Assembly: GCF_019880405.1 (NCBI RefSeq)
Contig: NZ_CP082269.1
Span: 4,194,837 to 4,258,836, forward strand
Length of the DNA stretch: 64,000 nucleotides
Reading direction: 5' to 3'
From: Enterobacter sp. C2
Lineage (GTDB): Bacteria > Pseudomonadota > Gammaproteobacteria > Enterobacterales > Enterobacteriaceae
Numbering within the stretch: position 1 is the first letter of the stretch; the number at the start of each line of letters is the position of its first letter. Below are positions 35,036 to 47,815 of this stretch, piece by piece. The position numbers and the translations under genes were made by a program. Under the pieces are notes generated by a model. The model worked only from the letters and a program-made list of their open reading frames with translations. It had not been told where the DNA came from and did not search any database.

Positions 35036-35315
35036 CGTGCGATCAGCTGTGGGTAACTCTGGTTAAAAGCATTGATCAACCGGTAGTTATCCACTGTATA
35101 AGGTTTGTTTAAAGTTTCACCTGTGCATAACCCGCCTTTTTGATCCCAGCTTATACGGTGTGGGATCACCGATCTTTCACAGCAAACGATCCTCAATAAC
35201 GCATTGATCTTAATGAGAGGATCCGCCTTATCCACAGGAGAGGGCGATCCTAATAAGAGATCATAATAAAACAGATCTTAAATAAAAAAGATCTTCTTTT
35301 TAATAGTCAGGATCC
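35036..35315. other. oriC: Chromosomal replication origin oriC
   Basis: The 280 bp between mioC and mnmG align with E. coli oriC in reverse orientation. DnaA boxes are R4 TTACCCACA (35048-35056, minus), R3 TTATCCACT (35087-35095), R2 TTATGCACA (35122-35130, minus) and a perfect R1 TTATCCACA (35228-35236). About 14 GATC Dam sites occur. An IHF-like ATCAA-N4-TTA lies at 35194-35208. The unwinding element near mnmG carries three GATCT-type AT-rich 13-mers (about 35245-35300). R4-R1 spacing matches E. coli. Confidence 0.97.
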
Positions 35316-35404
35316 CGGCACTTTCTCGATGGGCTAAAGTTGAGTAGAATCCACGGCCCGGACCCCAATCCACTTTCTAACCGCTCTGTGCGAGGCAAAT
35401 CACC

Positions 35405-37294
35405 ATGTTTTATCAGGATCCTTTTGACGTCATCATCATTGGCGGGGGTCATGCAGGTACCGAGGCTGCAATGGCCGCTGCACGTATGGGTCAGCAGACC
35501 CTCCTTCTGACACACAATATCGATACGCTAGGACAGATGTCCTGCAACCCCGCTATTGGCGGTATTGGGAAAGGACACCTGGTAAAAGAAGTGGACGCGC
35601 TGGGCGGGCTGATGGGCACCGCAATCGACCATGCAGGCATTCAGTTTAGGATACTAAACGCGAGCAAAGGCCCCGCCGTACGGGCGACCCGTGCTCAGGC
35701 GGATCGTGTGCTCTATCGCCAGGCGGTACGCACCGCGCTAGAGAACCAGCCGAACCTGATGATCTTCCAGCAGGCAGTTGAGGATCTGATCGTCGAAAAC
35801 GATCGTGTGGTGGGTGCAGTGACCCAAATGGGTCTCAAATTCCGGGCGAAGTCGGTAGTGCTGACGGTGGGAACCTTCCTCGACGGCAAAATCCATATCG
35901 GGCTGGATAACTACAGCGGTGGCCGGGCGGGCGATCCACCGTCCATTTCACTCTCGCGCCGCCTGCGTGAACTGCCGCTGCGGGTAAACCGTCTGAAAAC
36001 CGGTACGCCGCCGCGTATTGACGCCCGTACCATCGACTTCAGCGTTCTCGCCCAGCAGCATGGCGATAACCCGCTGCCGGTCTTCTCGTTCATGGGTAGC
36101 GTTGACCAGCACCCGCGTCAGGTGCCGTGCTACATCACCTACACCAACGAGAAAACCCATGACGTGATCCGCAATAACCTCGATCGCAGCCCGATGTACG
36201 CCGGCGTGATCGAAGGGATCGGGCCACGCTACTGCCCGTCGATCGAAGACAAGGTGATGCGCTTTGCCGATCGTAACCAGCACCAGATCTTCCTGGAGCC
36301 GGAAGGGCTGACCTCAAACGAAGTTTATCCGAACGGCATCTCTACCAGCCTGCCGTTCGACGTACAGATGCAGATCGTCCGTTCCATGCAGGGGATGGAG
36401 AACGCGAAGATTGTGCGTCCGGGCTATGCCATCGAGTATGACTTCTTCGATCCGCGTGATCTGAAGCCGACGCTGGAGAGCAAATTTATCCAGGGCCTGT
36501 TCTTTGCCGGACAGATCAACGGCACCACCGGCTACGAAGAGGCCGCTGCGCAGGGGCTGCTGGCGGGTCTTAACGCCGCCCGCTTCTCTGCCGAGAAAGA
36601 GGGCTGGGCACCGCGCCGCGACCAGGCCTACCTTGGCGTGCTGGTAGACGATCTCTGTACTCTGGGCACCAAAGAGCCGTACCGCATGTTTACTTCCCGT
36701 GCAGAGTACCGTCTGATGCTGCGTGAAGATAACGCCGACCTACGTCTGACGGCCGCTGGCCGTGAACTGGGCCTGGTAGACGACCAGCGTTGGGCACGCT
36801 TTAACGAGAAGCTGGAGCGTATTGAGCGTGAGCGTCAGCGTCTGAAGGATATTTGGGTGCACCCGCACTCTGAGCAGGTTGACGAAGTGAACGCTATCCT
36901 CAGCGCGCCGCTGTCACGCGAAGCCAACGGTGAAGATCTACTGCGTCGTCCGGAGATGACCTACAGCGGCATGGTGAACCTCTCGCCGTTTGCGCCGGGC
37001 CTTGACGATCCGCAGGCGGCTGAACAGGTCGAGATTCAGGTCAAATACGAAGGCTACATCGCCCGCCAGCAGGATGAGATTGAAAAGCAGCTGCGTAACG
37101 AAAGCGCTATCCTGCCAGCGACCCTGGACTACCGTCAGGTGAGCGGCCTCTCTAACGAGGTGATCGCCAAGCTTAACGATCACAAACCGTCGTCTATTGG
37201 TCAGGCGTCGCGCATCTCAGGCATTACCCCTGCGGCCATCTCCATTCTGCTGGTTTGGCTGAAAAAACAGGGTATGCTGCGCCGCAGCGCCTGA
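35405..37294 (+). CDS. mnmG: tRNA uridine-5-carboxymethylaminomethyl modification enzyme MnmG (GidA)
   Basis: MnmG, 629 aa, is the FAD-binding half of the MnmEG complex that modifies wobble U34 of several tRNAs. The FAD loop [19 protein letters not shown] is N-terminal; the catalytic-Cys region RYCPSIEDK is near residue 277; the C-terminal helical MnmE-binding domain follows. A weak promoter TTTCTC-17 bp-TAGAAT lies upstream (about 35321-35349). Its transcription away from oriC is known to assist initiation in E. coli. The partner MnmE is also in this window. Confidence 0.98.
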   Translation: MFYQDPFDVIIIGGGHAGTEAAMAAARMGQQTLLLTHNIDTLGQMSCNPAIGGIGKGHLVKEVDALGGLMGTAIDHAGIQFRILNASKGPAVRATRAQADRVLYRQAVRTALENQPNLMIFQQAVEDLIVENDRVVGAVTQMGLKFRAKSVVLTVGTFLDGKIHIGLDNYSGGRAGDPPSISLSRRLRELPLRVNRLKTGTPPRIDARTIDFSVLAQQHGDNPLPVFSFMGSVDQHPRQVPCYITYTNEKTHDVIRNNLDRSPMYAGVIEGIGPRYCPSIEDKVMRFADRNQHQIFLEPEGLTSNEVYPNGISTSLPFDVQMQIVRSMQGMENAKIVRPGYAIEYDFFDPRDLKPTLESKFIQGLFFAGQINGTTGYEEAAAQGLLAGLNAARFSAEKEGWAPRRDQAYLGVLVDDLCTLGTKEPYRMFTSRAEYRLMLREDNADLRLTAAGRELGLVDDQRWARFNEKLERIERERQRLKDIWVHPHSEQVDEVNAILSAPLSREANGEDLLRRPEMTYSGMVNLSPFAPGLDDPQAAEQVEIQVKYEGYIARQQDEIEKQLRNESAILPATLDYRQVSGLSNEVIAKLNDHKPSSIGQASRISGITPAAISILLVWLKKQGMLRRSA

Positions 37295-37305
37295 TGTCAA
37301 CTTTT

Positions 37306-37372
37306 GGCGGGTGGCGCTTCGCTAACCCGCCCTACGAATGTGTAGGCCCGGTAAGCGCAGCGCCACCGGGCA
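37306..37372. repeat. Paired REP elements (BIME) between mnmG and rsmG
   Basis: Two inverted REP units lie at 37306-37332 (GGCGGGTGGCGC to TAACCCGCC) and 37342-37372 (GTAGGCCCGG to CACCGGGC). The second is identical over 30 bp to the element at 15283. Confidence 0.85.
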
Positions 37373-37397
37373 ATTCAATTTTAGACAGGTAACTACC

Positions 37398-38021
37398 GTG
37401 CTCAACAAACTCTCTCGTCTGCTCAATGACGCAGGCATTTCGCTCACCGATCACCAGAAACAGCAGCTGGTGGCCTATGTCGATATGCTCCACAAATGGA
37501 ACAAGGCGTACAACCTCACCTCGGTACGCGATCCGAACGAGATGCTGATTCGCCATATTCTGGACAGCGTGGTGGTTGCGCCTCATCTGACGGGAAACCG
37601 CTTTATCGACGTAGGAACAGGGCCAGGCCTGCCTGGCGTGCCGTTGGCCATCGTTCTGCCCCAGGCGCACTTCACGCTACTGGACAGCCTTGGCAAGCGT
37701 ATTCGCTTCCTGCGTCAGGTGCAGCATGAGCTGAAGATTGACAACATCGCGCCGGTGCAGAGCCGCGTAGAGGAATTTCCAGCCGAGCCGCCGTTCGATG
37801 GCGTGATCAGCCGCGCCTTTGCCTCGCTCACTGATATGGTCAGCTGGTGTCATCACCTGCCAGCAGGGGAGGGGCGTTTTTACGCGTTGAAAGGCCAGCT
37901 GCCTGACGATGAGATTGCTCAGCTGCCGTCTGGGTTCAGCGTGGAGTCGGTGGTAAAACTGCGCGTTCCGCAGCTGGAAGGGGAACGTCATTTGGTGATC
38001 GTTAAGGTAAACTCGCTTTAA
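37398..38021 (+). CDS. rsmG: 16S rRNA (guanine527-N7)-methyltransferase RsmG
   Basis: RsmG (GidB), 207 aa, methylates G527 of 16S rRNA; loss gives low-level streptomycin resistance. The GTG start at 37398 (L-N-K-L-S-R after the initiator) gives the E. coli length; the longer frame runs through the REP element and is rejected. The SAM-binding loop is [17 protein letters not shown]. It ends the mnmG operon. Confidence 0.96.
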   Translation: MLNKLSRLLNDAGISLTDHQKQQLVAYVDMLHKWNKAYNLTSVRDPNEMLIRHILDSVVVAPHLTGNRFIDVGTGPGLPGVPLAIVLPQAHFTLLDSLGKRIRFLRQVQHELKIDNIAPVQSRVEEFPAEPPFDGVISRAFASLTDMVSWCHHLPAGEGRFYALKGQLPDDEIAQLPSGFSVESVVKLRVPQLEGERHLVIVKVNSL

Positions 38022-38635
38022 TTTTTATCAAAAAATAGCAATTTTCCGCTGTAGATAATCTGTTAAAAAAAGCCAAACACAGCAGCGGAAGATTTTTCAG
38101 GATTTAACCTTAATTTTACTGTGACTTTCCCAACCGTTAACCTCCTATTTTGCTTAACCGTGAAAATAGTCAACAAGGAAAGTATCAGGCTGCTAAAAAT
38201 CAGCAAAATCAATTTTACAGAGATGTTAAATATTTATTAAGAATGTCAATGAAAGGTTTTTATTGTATATCGTGCTTTTTTAGAAAGAGTGGATAAGATT
38301 CAGCAAAAATATCAAAAAGATGAGGCAACTTAATTTCTTGCCACGAATAATATGTTCCGAACGCAAATGCTCAATTTGTGATCTGATGCACGCTTTGACA
38401 TCAGTGTTGGCGCGCAATACGCAAATTTGCACTAGCGCTCACAGTTTGTCAGAAAGTGAAAAAATAGCCCTCGGGAAATTTATTTAAACATTTATTCACC
38501 TTTTTGCTACTTATTGTTTGAAATCACGGGGCCGCACCGTATAATTTGCTCGCTTTTTGATGCTTGACTCTGAGCCGTAAAGAACGTTTTATACGACACG
38601 CGACATACCTCGAAGTGAGCAGGAGTAAAAACGTG
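38022..38635 (+). promoter_or_regulatory. rsmG-atpI intergenic region with the atp operon promoter
   Basis: This 614-bp AT-rich gap holds no convincing gene. The main atp promoter is TTGAAA (38518-38523), 16 bp, TATAAT (38540-38545), as in E. coli. A second possible start is TTGACA at about 38396 with AATACG 17 bp later. A CRP-like half-conserved site TGTGATCTGATGCACG lies near 38377. A weak inverted repeat with an AGCGGAA arm (38043-38095) may end rsmG. Confidence 0.7.
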
Positions 38636-39843
<1,208 letters not shown>

Positions 39844-39875
39844 TTTTTTTACCAACACTACTACGTTTTAACTGA

Positions 39876-40144
<269 letters not shown>

Positions 40145-40195
40145 TGATTTTTACGGGCAATATCAGAACGTTAACTAGATAAGAGGCATTGTGCT

Positions 40196-40666
40196 GTGAA
40201 TCTTAACGCAACAATCCTCGGCCAGGCCATCGCGTTTGTCCTTTTCGTTCTGTTCTGCATGAAGTATGTATGGCCGCCGTTGATTGCTGCCATCGAAAAA
40301 CGTCAAAAAGAGATTGCTGACGGTCTTGCTTCTGCTGAACGAGCTAAAAAGGATCTGGACCTTGCACAGGCCAACGCGACCGACCAGCTGAAAAAGGCGA
40401 AAGCGGAAGCCCAGGTAATCATTGAGCAGGCGAACAAACGCCGTGCCCAGATCCTGGACGAAGCCAAAACCGAAGCAGAGCAGGAACGTACTAAAATCGT
40501 GGCGCAGGCGCAGGCAGAAATTGATGCCGAACGTAAGCGCGCTCGCGAAGAGCTGCGTAAGCAGGTTGCGGTCCTGGCTGTTGCTGGCGCCGAGAAGATC
40601 ATCGAACGTTCCGTGGATGAAGCTGCTAACAGCGACATCGTGGACAAACTTGTCGCTGAACTGTAA
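40196..40666 (+). CDS. atpF: F0F1 ATP synthase subunit b
   Basis: Subunit b, 156 aa, forms the peripheral stalk dimer. It starts at a GTG (40196) with one N-terminal membrane helix (about 5-25), then a long charged coiled coil rich in Ala, Lys and Glu, ending IVDKLVAEL. Length equals E. coli. Confidence 0.99.
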   Translation: MNLNATILGQAIAFVLFVLFCMKYVWPPLIAAIEKRQKEIADGLASAERAKKDLDLAQANATDQLKKAKAEAQVIIEQANKRRAQILDEAKTEAEQERTKIVAQAQAEIDAERKRAREELRKQVAVLAVAGAEKIIERSVDEAANSDIVDKLVAEL

Positions 40667-40680
40667 GGAGGGAGGGGCTG

Positions 40681-41214
40681 ATGTCTGAATTTGTTACGGT
40701 AGCTCGCCCCTACGCCAAAGCAGCTTTTGACTTTGCCGTCGAACACCAGAGTGTAGAGCGCTGGCAGGATATGCTGGCGTTTGCCGCCGAGGTGACAAAA
40801 AACGAACAAATGGCAGAGCTTCTCTCCGGTGCGATAGCACCGGAAGCGCTCGCTAAGTCGTTTATCGCCGTATGTGGAGAGCAGCTGGACGCCAACGGCC
40901 AGAACCTGATTAAGGTGATGGCAGAGAACGGTCGTCTGAATGCGCTCCCTGATGTTCTTGAGCAGTTTATTCAATTGCGTGCAGCCAGCGAGGCTACCGC
41001 TGAGGTTGAAGTCACCTCGGCAACCGCACTGAGTGAAGAACAGCTTTCGAAAATCAGCGTCGCGATGGAAAAACGTCTGTCACGCAAAGTGAAGCTGAAT
41101 TGCAAAATCGATAAGTCTGTGATGGCAGGCGTTATCATCCGTGCGGGTGATATGGTCATTGATGGCAGCGTACGCGGCCGTCTTGAACGCCTCGCAGACG
41201 TCTTGCAGTCTTAA
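40681..41214 (+). CDS. atpH: F0F1 ATP synthase subunit delta
   Basis: Subunit delta, 177 aa, caps F1 and links it to the b stalk. It starts [15 protein letters not shown] and ends with the conserved [29 protein letters not shown] directly upstream is a strong ribosome site. Confidence 0.99.
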   Translation: MSEFVTVARPYAKAAFDFAVEHQSVERWQDMLAFAAEVTKNEQMAELLSGAIAPEALAKSFIAVCGEQLDANGQNLIKVMAENGRLNALPDVLEQFIQLRAASEATAEVEVTSATALSEEQLSKISVAMEKRLSRKVKLNCKIDKSVMAGVIIRAGDMVIDGSVRGRLERLADVLQS

Positions 41215-41226
41215 GGGGACTGGAGC

Positions 41227-42768
41227 ATGCAACTGAATTCCACCGAAATCAGCGAACTGATCAAGCAGCGCATTGCTCAGTTCAATGTTGTGAGTGAAGC
41301 TCACAACGAAGGTACTATTGTTTCTGTAAGTGACGGTGTTATCCGTATCCACGGTCTTGCTGACTGTATGCAGGGTGAGATGATCTCCCTGCCGGGTAAC
41401 CGTTACGCTATCGCACTGAACCTGGAGCGCGACTCCGTAGGTGCAGTCGTGATGGGTCCGTACGCTGACCTCGCCGAAGGCACCAAGGTTAAGTGTACCG
41501 GCCGTATTCTGGAAGTGCCGGTCGGCCGTGGCCTGCTGGGCCGCGTGGTAAACACCCTGGGTGCGCCAATCGACGGTAAAGGTCCGGTAGAACACGATGG
41601 CTTCTCGCCAATCGAAGTTATCGCACCGGGCGTAATCGAACGTCAGTCCGTCGACCAGCCGGTGCAGACCGGTTATAAGTCTGTTGACGCCATGATCCCA
41701 ATCGGCCGTGGCCAGCGTGAGCTGATCATCGGTGACCGTCAGACCGGTAAAACCGCGATGGCAATCGATGCGATCATCAACCAGCGTGACTCCGGCATCA
41801 AGTGCGTGTACGTGGCTATCGGCCAGAAAGCGTCCACCATTGCTAACGTGGTGCGTAAGCTGGAAGAGCACGGTGCGCTGTCCAACACTATCGTTGTGGT
41901 GGCTACCGCCTCTGAATCCGCTGCGCTGCAGTATCTCTCTCCGTATGCTGGCTGTGCGATGGGCGAATACTTCCGTGACCGCGGTGAAGATGCACTGATC
42001 GTGTACGATGACCTGTCCAAACAGGCCGTTGCTTACCGTCAGGTCTCCCTGCTGCTCCGTCGTCCGCCAGGACGTGAAGCATTCCCGGGCGACGTGTTCT
42101 ACCTCCACTCCCGTCTGCTGGAGCGCGCATCCCGCGTAAACGCTGAGTACGTTGAGAACTTCACCAAAGGTGAAGTAAAAGGTAAAACCGGCTCCCTGAC
42201 CGCGCTGCCGATCATCGAAACCCAGGCGGGTGACGTTTCCGCGTTCGTTCCGACCAACGTAATCTCGATTACCGACGGTCAGATCTTCCTGGAAACCAAC
42301 CTGTTTAACTCCGGTATTCGTCCGGCGGTTAACCCGGGTATCTCCGTATCCCGTGTGGGTGGTGCTGCTCAGACCAAGATCATCAAGAAACTGTCCGGTG
42401 GTATCCGTACCGCGCTGGCACAGTATCGTGAACTGGCTGCGTTCTCTCAGTTCGCATCTGATCTGGATGAAGCAACCCGTAAACAGCTGAGCCACGGTCA
42501 GAAAGTGACCGAGCTCCTGAAGCAGAAACAGTACGCTCCAATGTCTGTTGCGCAGCAGGGTCTGGTGCTGTTCGCGGCTGAACGCGGTTACCTCGAAGAT
42601 GTGGAACTGGCGAAAATCGGTAGCTTCGAAGCCGCTCTGCTGGCTTACGTTGACCGTGACCACGCTCCGCTGATGCAAGAGATCAACCAGTCCGGTGGCT
42701 ATAACGACGAAATCGAAGGCAAGCTGAAAGGCATCCTCGATTCCTTCAAAGCAACCCAGTCCTGGTAA
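41227..42768 (+). CDS. atpA: F0F1 ATP synthase subunit alpha
   Basis: Subunit alpha, 513 aa, carries the non-catalytic nucleotide sites of F1. The Walker A loop is [11 protein letters not shown] near residue 169; the arginine-finger region is near [12 protein letters not shown]-terminal [16 protein letters not shown] matches E. coli. Confidence 0.99.
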   Translation: MQLNSTEISELIKQRIAQFNVVSEAHNEGTIVSVSDGVIRIHGLADCMQGEMISLPGNRYAIALNLERDSVGAVVMGPYADLAEGTKVKCTGRILEVPVGRGLLGRVVNTLGAPIDGKGPVEHDGFSPIEVIAPGVIERQSVDQPVQTGYKSVDAMIPIGRGQRELIIGDRQTGKTAMAIDAIINQRDSGIKCVYVAIGQKASTIANVVRKLEEHGALSNTIVVVATASESAALQYLSPYAGCAMGEYFRDRGEDALIVYDDLSKQAVAYRQVSLLLRRPPGREAFPGDVFYLHSRLLERASRVNAEYVENFTKGEVKGKTGSLTALPIIETQAGDVSAFVPTNVISITDGQIFLETNLFNSGIRPAVNPGISVSRVGGAAQTKIIKKLSGGIRTALAQYRELAAFSQFASDLDEATRKQLSHGQKVTELLKQKQYAPMSVAQQGLVLFAAERGYLEDVELAKIGSFEAALLAYVDRDHAPLMQEINQSGGYNDEIEGKLKGILDSFKATQSW

Positions 42769-42818
42769 CGTCTGGCGGTCTGTCTTAGGGCAGACCGCAA
42801 GGCATTGAGGAGAAGCTC

Positions 42819-43682
42819 ATGGCCGGCGCAAAAGAGATACGTAGTAAGATCGCAAGCGTCCAGAACACGCAGAAGATCACTAAAGCGATGGAGATGGTCG
42901 CCGCTTCCAAAATGCGTAAATCGCAGGACAGAATGGCAGCCAGCCGTCCTTATGCAGACACCATGCGCAAAGTGATTGGTCACCTTGCACACGGTAATCT
43001 GGAATATAAGCACCCTTACCTGGAAGAACGCGACGTTAAGCGCGTGGGCTACCTGGTGGTGTCTACCGACCGTGGTCTGTGCGGTGGTTTGAACATTAAC
43101 CTGTTCAAAAAACTGCTGGCGGATATGAAAGCGTGGTCCGACAAGGGCGTTCAGAGCGAACTCGCGATGATCGGCTCGAAAGGCGTCTCGTTCTTCAACT
43201 CCGTAGGCGGCAACGTTGTCGCTCAGGTAACCGGCATGGGGGATAACCCTTCCCTGTCCGAACTGATCGGCCCGGTAAAAGTGATGTTGCAGGCCTACGA
43301 CGAAGGTCGTCTGGACAAGCTTTACATCGTCAGTAACAAATTTATCAACACCATGTCCCAGTCTCCGACCATCACCCAGCTGCTGCCGCTGCCGGCATCA
43401 GAGGATGACGATCTGAAACATAAAGCATGGGATTACCTGTACGAGCCCGATCCGAAAGCGCTGCTGGATACCCTGCTGCGTCGTTACGTCGAGTCGCAGG
43501 TGTATCAGGGTGTTGTAGAAAACCTGGCCAGCGAGCAGGCCGCGCGTATGGTGGCGATGAAAGCCGCAACCGATAACGGCGGTAGCCTGATTAAAGAGTT
43601 GCAGTTGGTTTACAACAAAGCTCGTCAGGCCAGCATAACTCAGGAACTCACCGAAATCGTCGGTGGCGCGTCTGCGGTTTAA
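42819..43682 (+). CDS. atpG: F0F1 ATP synthase subunit gamma
   Basis: Subunit gamma, 287 aa, is the central rotor shaft. The N- and C-terminal coiled-coil helices ([20 protein letters not shown] and [20 protein letters not shown]) flank a Rossmann-like middle domain with the [11 protein letters not shown] segment. Confidence 0.99.
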   Translation: MAGAKEIRSKIASVQNTQKITKAMEMVAASKMRKSQDRMAASRPYADTMRKVIGHLAHGNLEYKHPYLEERDVKRVGYLVVSTDRGLCGGLNINLFKKLLADMKAWSDKGVQSELAMIGSKGVSFFNSVGGNVVAQVTGMGDNPSLSELIGPVKVMLQAYDEGRLDKLYIVSNKFINTMSQSPTITQLLPLPASEDDDLKHKAWDYLYEPDPKALLDTLLRRYVESQVYQGVVENLASEQAARMVAMKAATDNGGSLIKELQLVYNKARQASITQELTEIVGGASAV

Positions 43683-43692
43683 CCAGGTTTAG

Positions 43693-45096
<1,404 letters not shown>

Positions 45097-45116
45097 CGCC
45101 TTAATCGGAGGGTGAT

Positions 45117-45536
45117 ATGGCAATGACTTACCACCTGGACGTGGTCAGCGCAGAGCAACAGATGTTCTCTGGTCTGGTCGAGAAAATCCAGGTAACGGGT
45201 AGCGAAGGTGAACTGGGGATTTTCCCGGGTCACGCCCCGCTGCTCACCGCCATTAAGCCTGGTATGATCCGCATCGTGAAACAGCACGGTCATGAAGAGT
45301 TTATCTACCTGTCTGGTGGCGTACTTGAAGTACAGCCGGGCACCGTGACCGTACTGGCTGATACCGCGATTCGTGGCCAGGATCTCGACGAAGCGCGAGC
45401 CCTGGAGTCGAAGCGTAAAGCAGAAGAGCACATTAAGAGCTCGCACGGCGACGTGGATTACGCTCAGGCGTCTGCAGAGCTGGCCAAAGCTATTGCGAAA
45501 CTGCGCGTTATCGAGTTGACCAAAAAAGCGATGTAA
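45117..45536 (+). CDS. atpC: F0F1 ATP synthase subunit epsilon
   Basis: Subunit epsilon, 139 aa, joins the shaft to the c-ring and inhibits ATP hydrolysis through its C-terminal helices. The N-terminal beta sandwich ([20 protein letters not shown]) and C-terminal hairpin are complete. It ends the operon, followed by a strong terminator. Confidence 0.99.
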   Translation: MAMTYHLDVVSAEQQMFSGLVEKIQVTGSEGELGIFPGHAPLLTAIKPGMIRIVKQHGHEEFIYLSGGVLEVQPGTVTVLADTAIRGQDLDEARALESKRKAEEHIKSSHGDVDYAQASAELAKAIAKLRVIELTKKAM

Positions 45537-45555
45537 CACCGGCTTGAACGTACGA

Positions 45556-45587
45556 AGCCAGTCTGGTCTCCAGGCTGGCTTTTTTTA
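45556..45587 (+). terminator. atp operon terminator
   Basis: The hairpin AGCCAGTCTGG-TCT-CCAGGCTGGCT is followed by seven T, 20 bp after the atpC stop. Confidence 0.95.
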
Positions 45588-45636
45588 TGCCTGCGTGTTG
45601 GCTTCGTGGGTTATTGAAAAGGTGTTTTATCTTTTT

Positions 45637-45709
45637 TGTGATTTTCATCACAAAAATGTTGATCGATTAATCAACGCGGCGTAGACTTATTTTTGTGAAG
45701 TAAGTCACA
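45637..45709 (+). promoter_or_regulatory. Two perfect CRP-type palindromes with a candidate promoter between
   Basis: TGTGA-TTTTCA-TCACA at 45637-45652 lies in a longer perfect 24-bp inverted repeat (45633-45656). TGTGA-AGTAAG-TCACA lies at 45694-45709. Both half sites match the CRP consensus exactly; centres are 57 bp apart. Between them TTGATC (45659-45664), 17 bp, TAGACT (45682-45687) is a possible promoter with a start near 45694, which the second site would cover. A TTGAT-N6-ATCAA repeat overlaps it. No gene but the 23-codon ORF follows closely. Confidence 0.65.
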
Positions 45710-45738
45710 TTAATGAATCCATCGACCGGGAAAACATC

Positions 45739-45810
45739 ATGAAACTGATTAACAAAATCATCGCTTTCTTCAATAACATGAACGTTTCTTTTGGTACGTT
45801 TAATCTTTAA
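45739..45810 (+). CDS. Candidate 23-aa peptide in the atpC-glmU gap, unrecognised
   Basis: A complete small ORF starts at ATG 45739, begins MKLINKIIAFFNNMNVSF and stops with TAA. It has two early lysines spaced with Ile, Leu and Phe, giving an amphipathic, membrane-seeking helix, followed by an Asn/Phe-rich tail. The ribosome site is weak (GGGAAAA). The opening MKL...KI...FNN resembles the CRP-controlled small protein AzuC of E. coli, but the match is short and may be chance. Upstream are two perfect CRP-type sites; downstream are an 8-bp stem (45820-45854) and a terminator at 45872-45900. A ~200-nt transcript acting as mRNA, sRNA or both is the best reading. Translation is unproven. Confidence 0.45.
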   Translation: MKLINKIIAFFNNMNVSFGTFNL

Positions 45811-45871
45811 TCACGCCTGATACCGCCGATTAGAGTCACCACCGCTGGCGGTATGAACAGAACATAACAAG

Positions 45872-45900
45872 GGCTGCCTGACGGGCGGCCTTTGTGTTTT
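45872..45900 (+). terminator. Terminator after the 23-codon ORF
   Basis: A 7-bp stem GGCTGCC / GGCGGCC (with one G-U pair and loop TGACG) is followed by TTTGTGTTTT. It is distinct from the atp terminator 300 bp upstream, so it implies a separate transcript. Confidence 0.7.
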
Positions 45901-46253
45901 ATGTGGCTCAATCAATGTTGTTCAACCAATATCGCCCGATCGACCTGGATTCTCCTGTTCGGGATCCCCTTATACTCACCCTCAATTTACGCCGAAGCGG
46001 CAGCTGGTTTACTGCGCCCTCTTTATTCAGGCTACGAAAGAAACATAAAAACATCGGCATAGCGAGTACATGGGCAGCAATATGTACTCTTTATGCAGCA
46101 ATTCGTTTTATGATGGGCCAAAATAAGGGGAGCAACGCGAATAAAAGATGCAAAAAGCACATTTTATACGCACCCCATTTCACGTTGAAAAAAATGTAGT
46201 AATTTCAACAGTAAACGGTAAAAATTCTTCTTCAAATCAGAGTCAGGACGCGT
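45901..46253 (+). other. Intergenic DNA upstream of glmU
   Basis: This 353-bp AT-rich stretch should contain the glmU promoter. I find no conserved gene. An open frame from 45894 to 46199 has no recognisable domain and is probably chance. A possible -10 is TATACT near 45971. Confidence 0.5.
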
Positions 46254-47624
46254 ATGTTGAACAATAGCATGAGCGTGGTGATCCTTGCCGCTGGCAAGGG
46301 AACCCGCATGTATTCGGATCTTCCTAAAGTGCTTCATACTCTCGCCGGGAAAGCGATGGTACAGCATGTCATTGATGCCGCGAATAATCTCGGCGCACGT
46401 CACGTTCACCTGGTCTACGGCCACGGCGGGGATCTGCTTAAGCAGACGCTGCGTGACGACAACCTCAACTGGGTGCTGCAAGCGGAACAGCTGGGTACGG
46501 GCCATGCTATGCAGCAGGCTGCCCCGGGCTTTGCCGATGACGAAGATATCCTCATGCTCTACGGTGACGTACCGTTGATCTCCATTGAGACACTGCAGCG
46601 CCTGCGCGATGCCAAGCCGCAGGGCGGCATTGGGCTGTTAACGGTCAATCTTGACGATCCCACCGGCTATGGCCGCATCACCCGCCAGGACGGGAAGGTC
46701 ACCGGCATCGTTGAGCATAAAGATGCGACCCCTGAACAGCATAAGATTCAGGAGATCAATACGGGCATCCTGATAGCCAACGGTGCGGATCTGAAGCGCT
46801 GGCTGAGCAAGCTCACCAACGACAATGCGCAGGGTGAGTACTACATCACCGATATTATCGAACTGGCCTACCTCGAAGGACGTGAGATCGCCGCGGTACA
46901 TCCGCAGCGTCTGAGCGAAGTTGAGGGCGTGAATAACCGCCTGCAGCTTTCTCGTCTGGAACGCGTCTATCAGTCCGAGCAGGCAGAAAAGCTGCTGCTG
47001 GCTGGCGTGATGCTGCGCGATCCGGCACGTTTTGACCTGCGGGGTACCCTGAGCCACGGGCGTGATATCGAGATCGACACTAACGTTATTCTGGAAGGCA
47101 ACGTCACGCTGGGCAACCGGGTCAAAATCGGCGCGGGCTGCGTGATAAAAAACAGTGTTATCGGCGACGACTGCGAAATCAGCCCCTACAGCGTGGTAGA
47201 AGATGCCACCCTGGAAGCCGCCTGCACCATCGGTCCGTTTGCTCGTCTGCGCCCTGGCGCAGAGCTGTTGGCCGGCGCGCACGTTGGCAACTTCGTCGAA
47301 ATGAAAAAGGCGCGGCTGGGTAAAGGCTCGAAGGCAGGCCATCTCACCTATCTGGGCGACGCGGAGATTGGTGACAACGTTAACATCGGGGCCGGTACCA
47401 TTACCTGCAACTACGACGGTGCCAACAAGCATAAAACTATTATCGGCGACGACGTTTTTGTCGGCTCCGATTCACAGTTTATCGCTCCAGTGAGCGTAGC
47501 CAGCGGCGTCACTATTGCTGCGGGTACCACGGTAACCCGTGATGTTGCCGAGGACGAGCTGGTAATCAGCCGAGTGAAACAGACCCATATCAAGGGCTGG
47601 AAACGTCCGGTCAAAAAGAAGTAA
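46254..47624 (+). CDS. glmU: Bifunctional UDP-GlcNAc pyrophosphorylase / GlcN-1-P acetyltransferase
   Basis: GlmU, 456 aa, makes UDP-GlcNAc for peptidoglycan and LPS. The N-terminal uridylyltransferase has [18 protein letters not shown] and LYGDVPLIS; the C-terminal half is a left-handed beta-helix of hexapeptide repeats ([18 protein letters not shown]) with the acetyltransferase site near [20 protein letters not shown]. Length equals E. coli. It is cotranscribed with glmS. Confidence 0.99.
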   Translation: MLNNSMSVVILAAGKGTRMYSDLPKVLHTLAGKAMVQHVIDAANNLGARHVHLVYGHGGDLLKQTLRDDNLNWVLQAEQLGTGHAMQQAAPGFADDEDILMLYGDVPLISIETLQRLRDAKPQGGIGLLTVNLDDPTGYGRITRQDGKVTGIVEHKDATPEQHKIQEINTGILIANGADLKRWLSKLTNDNAQGEYYITDIIELAYLEGREIAAVHPQRLSEVEGVNNRLQLSRLERVYQSEQAEKLLLAGVMLRDPARFDLRGTLSHGRDIEIDTNVILEGNVTLGNRVKIGAGCVIKNSVIGDDCEISPYSVVEDATLEAACTIGPFARLRPGAELLAGAHVGNFVEMKKARLGKGSKAGHLTYLGDAEIGDNVNIGAGTITCNYDGANKHKTIIGDDVFVGSDSQFIAPVSVASGVTIAAGTTVTRDVAEDELVISRVKQTHIKGWKRPVKKK

Positions 47625-47815
47625 ACCATTTTGTAGCCGGTCTGGCGTTCGCGTCGTCCGGCATACAGGGATGAGGCGGTCAATATAGATCGCCCGCCCA
47701 CCAGCAGTAGCTATAAAAATAACCCCACTCTCTACAAGGCTCGGGGCGCCCGGAAAACGGGTAACGCAGGTTGACCGACAACGCATGGCTTACGCCATAA
47801 TCAGGAAATCTAACT
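47625..47815 (+). other. glmU-glmS intergenic leader
   Basis: This 191-bp spacer has a REP-like inverted repeat at about 47634-47668 (TAGCCGGTCTGGCG to CGTCCGGCATA). In E. coli the glmUS mRNA is cut at the glmU stop and the glmS leader is opened by the sRNA GlmZ; I cannot confirm the pairing site by eye. Confidence 0.5.

Noticed and set aside
45659..45674. TTGAT-N6-ATCAA as an FNR site
   Set aside because: FNR sites need a 4-bp spacer; here it is 6 bp, and the left arm may be a -35 element.
45894..46199. A 101-codon open frame upstream of glmU
   Set aside because: No recognisable domain, no ribosome site, odd composition, and it starts inside a terminator; it occupies the expected glmU promoter region.
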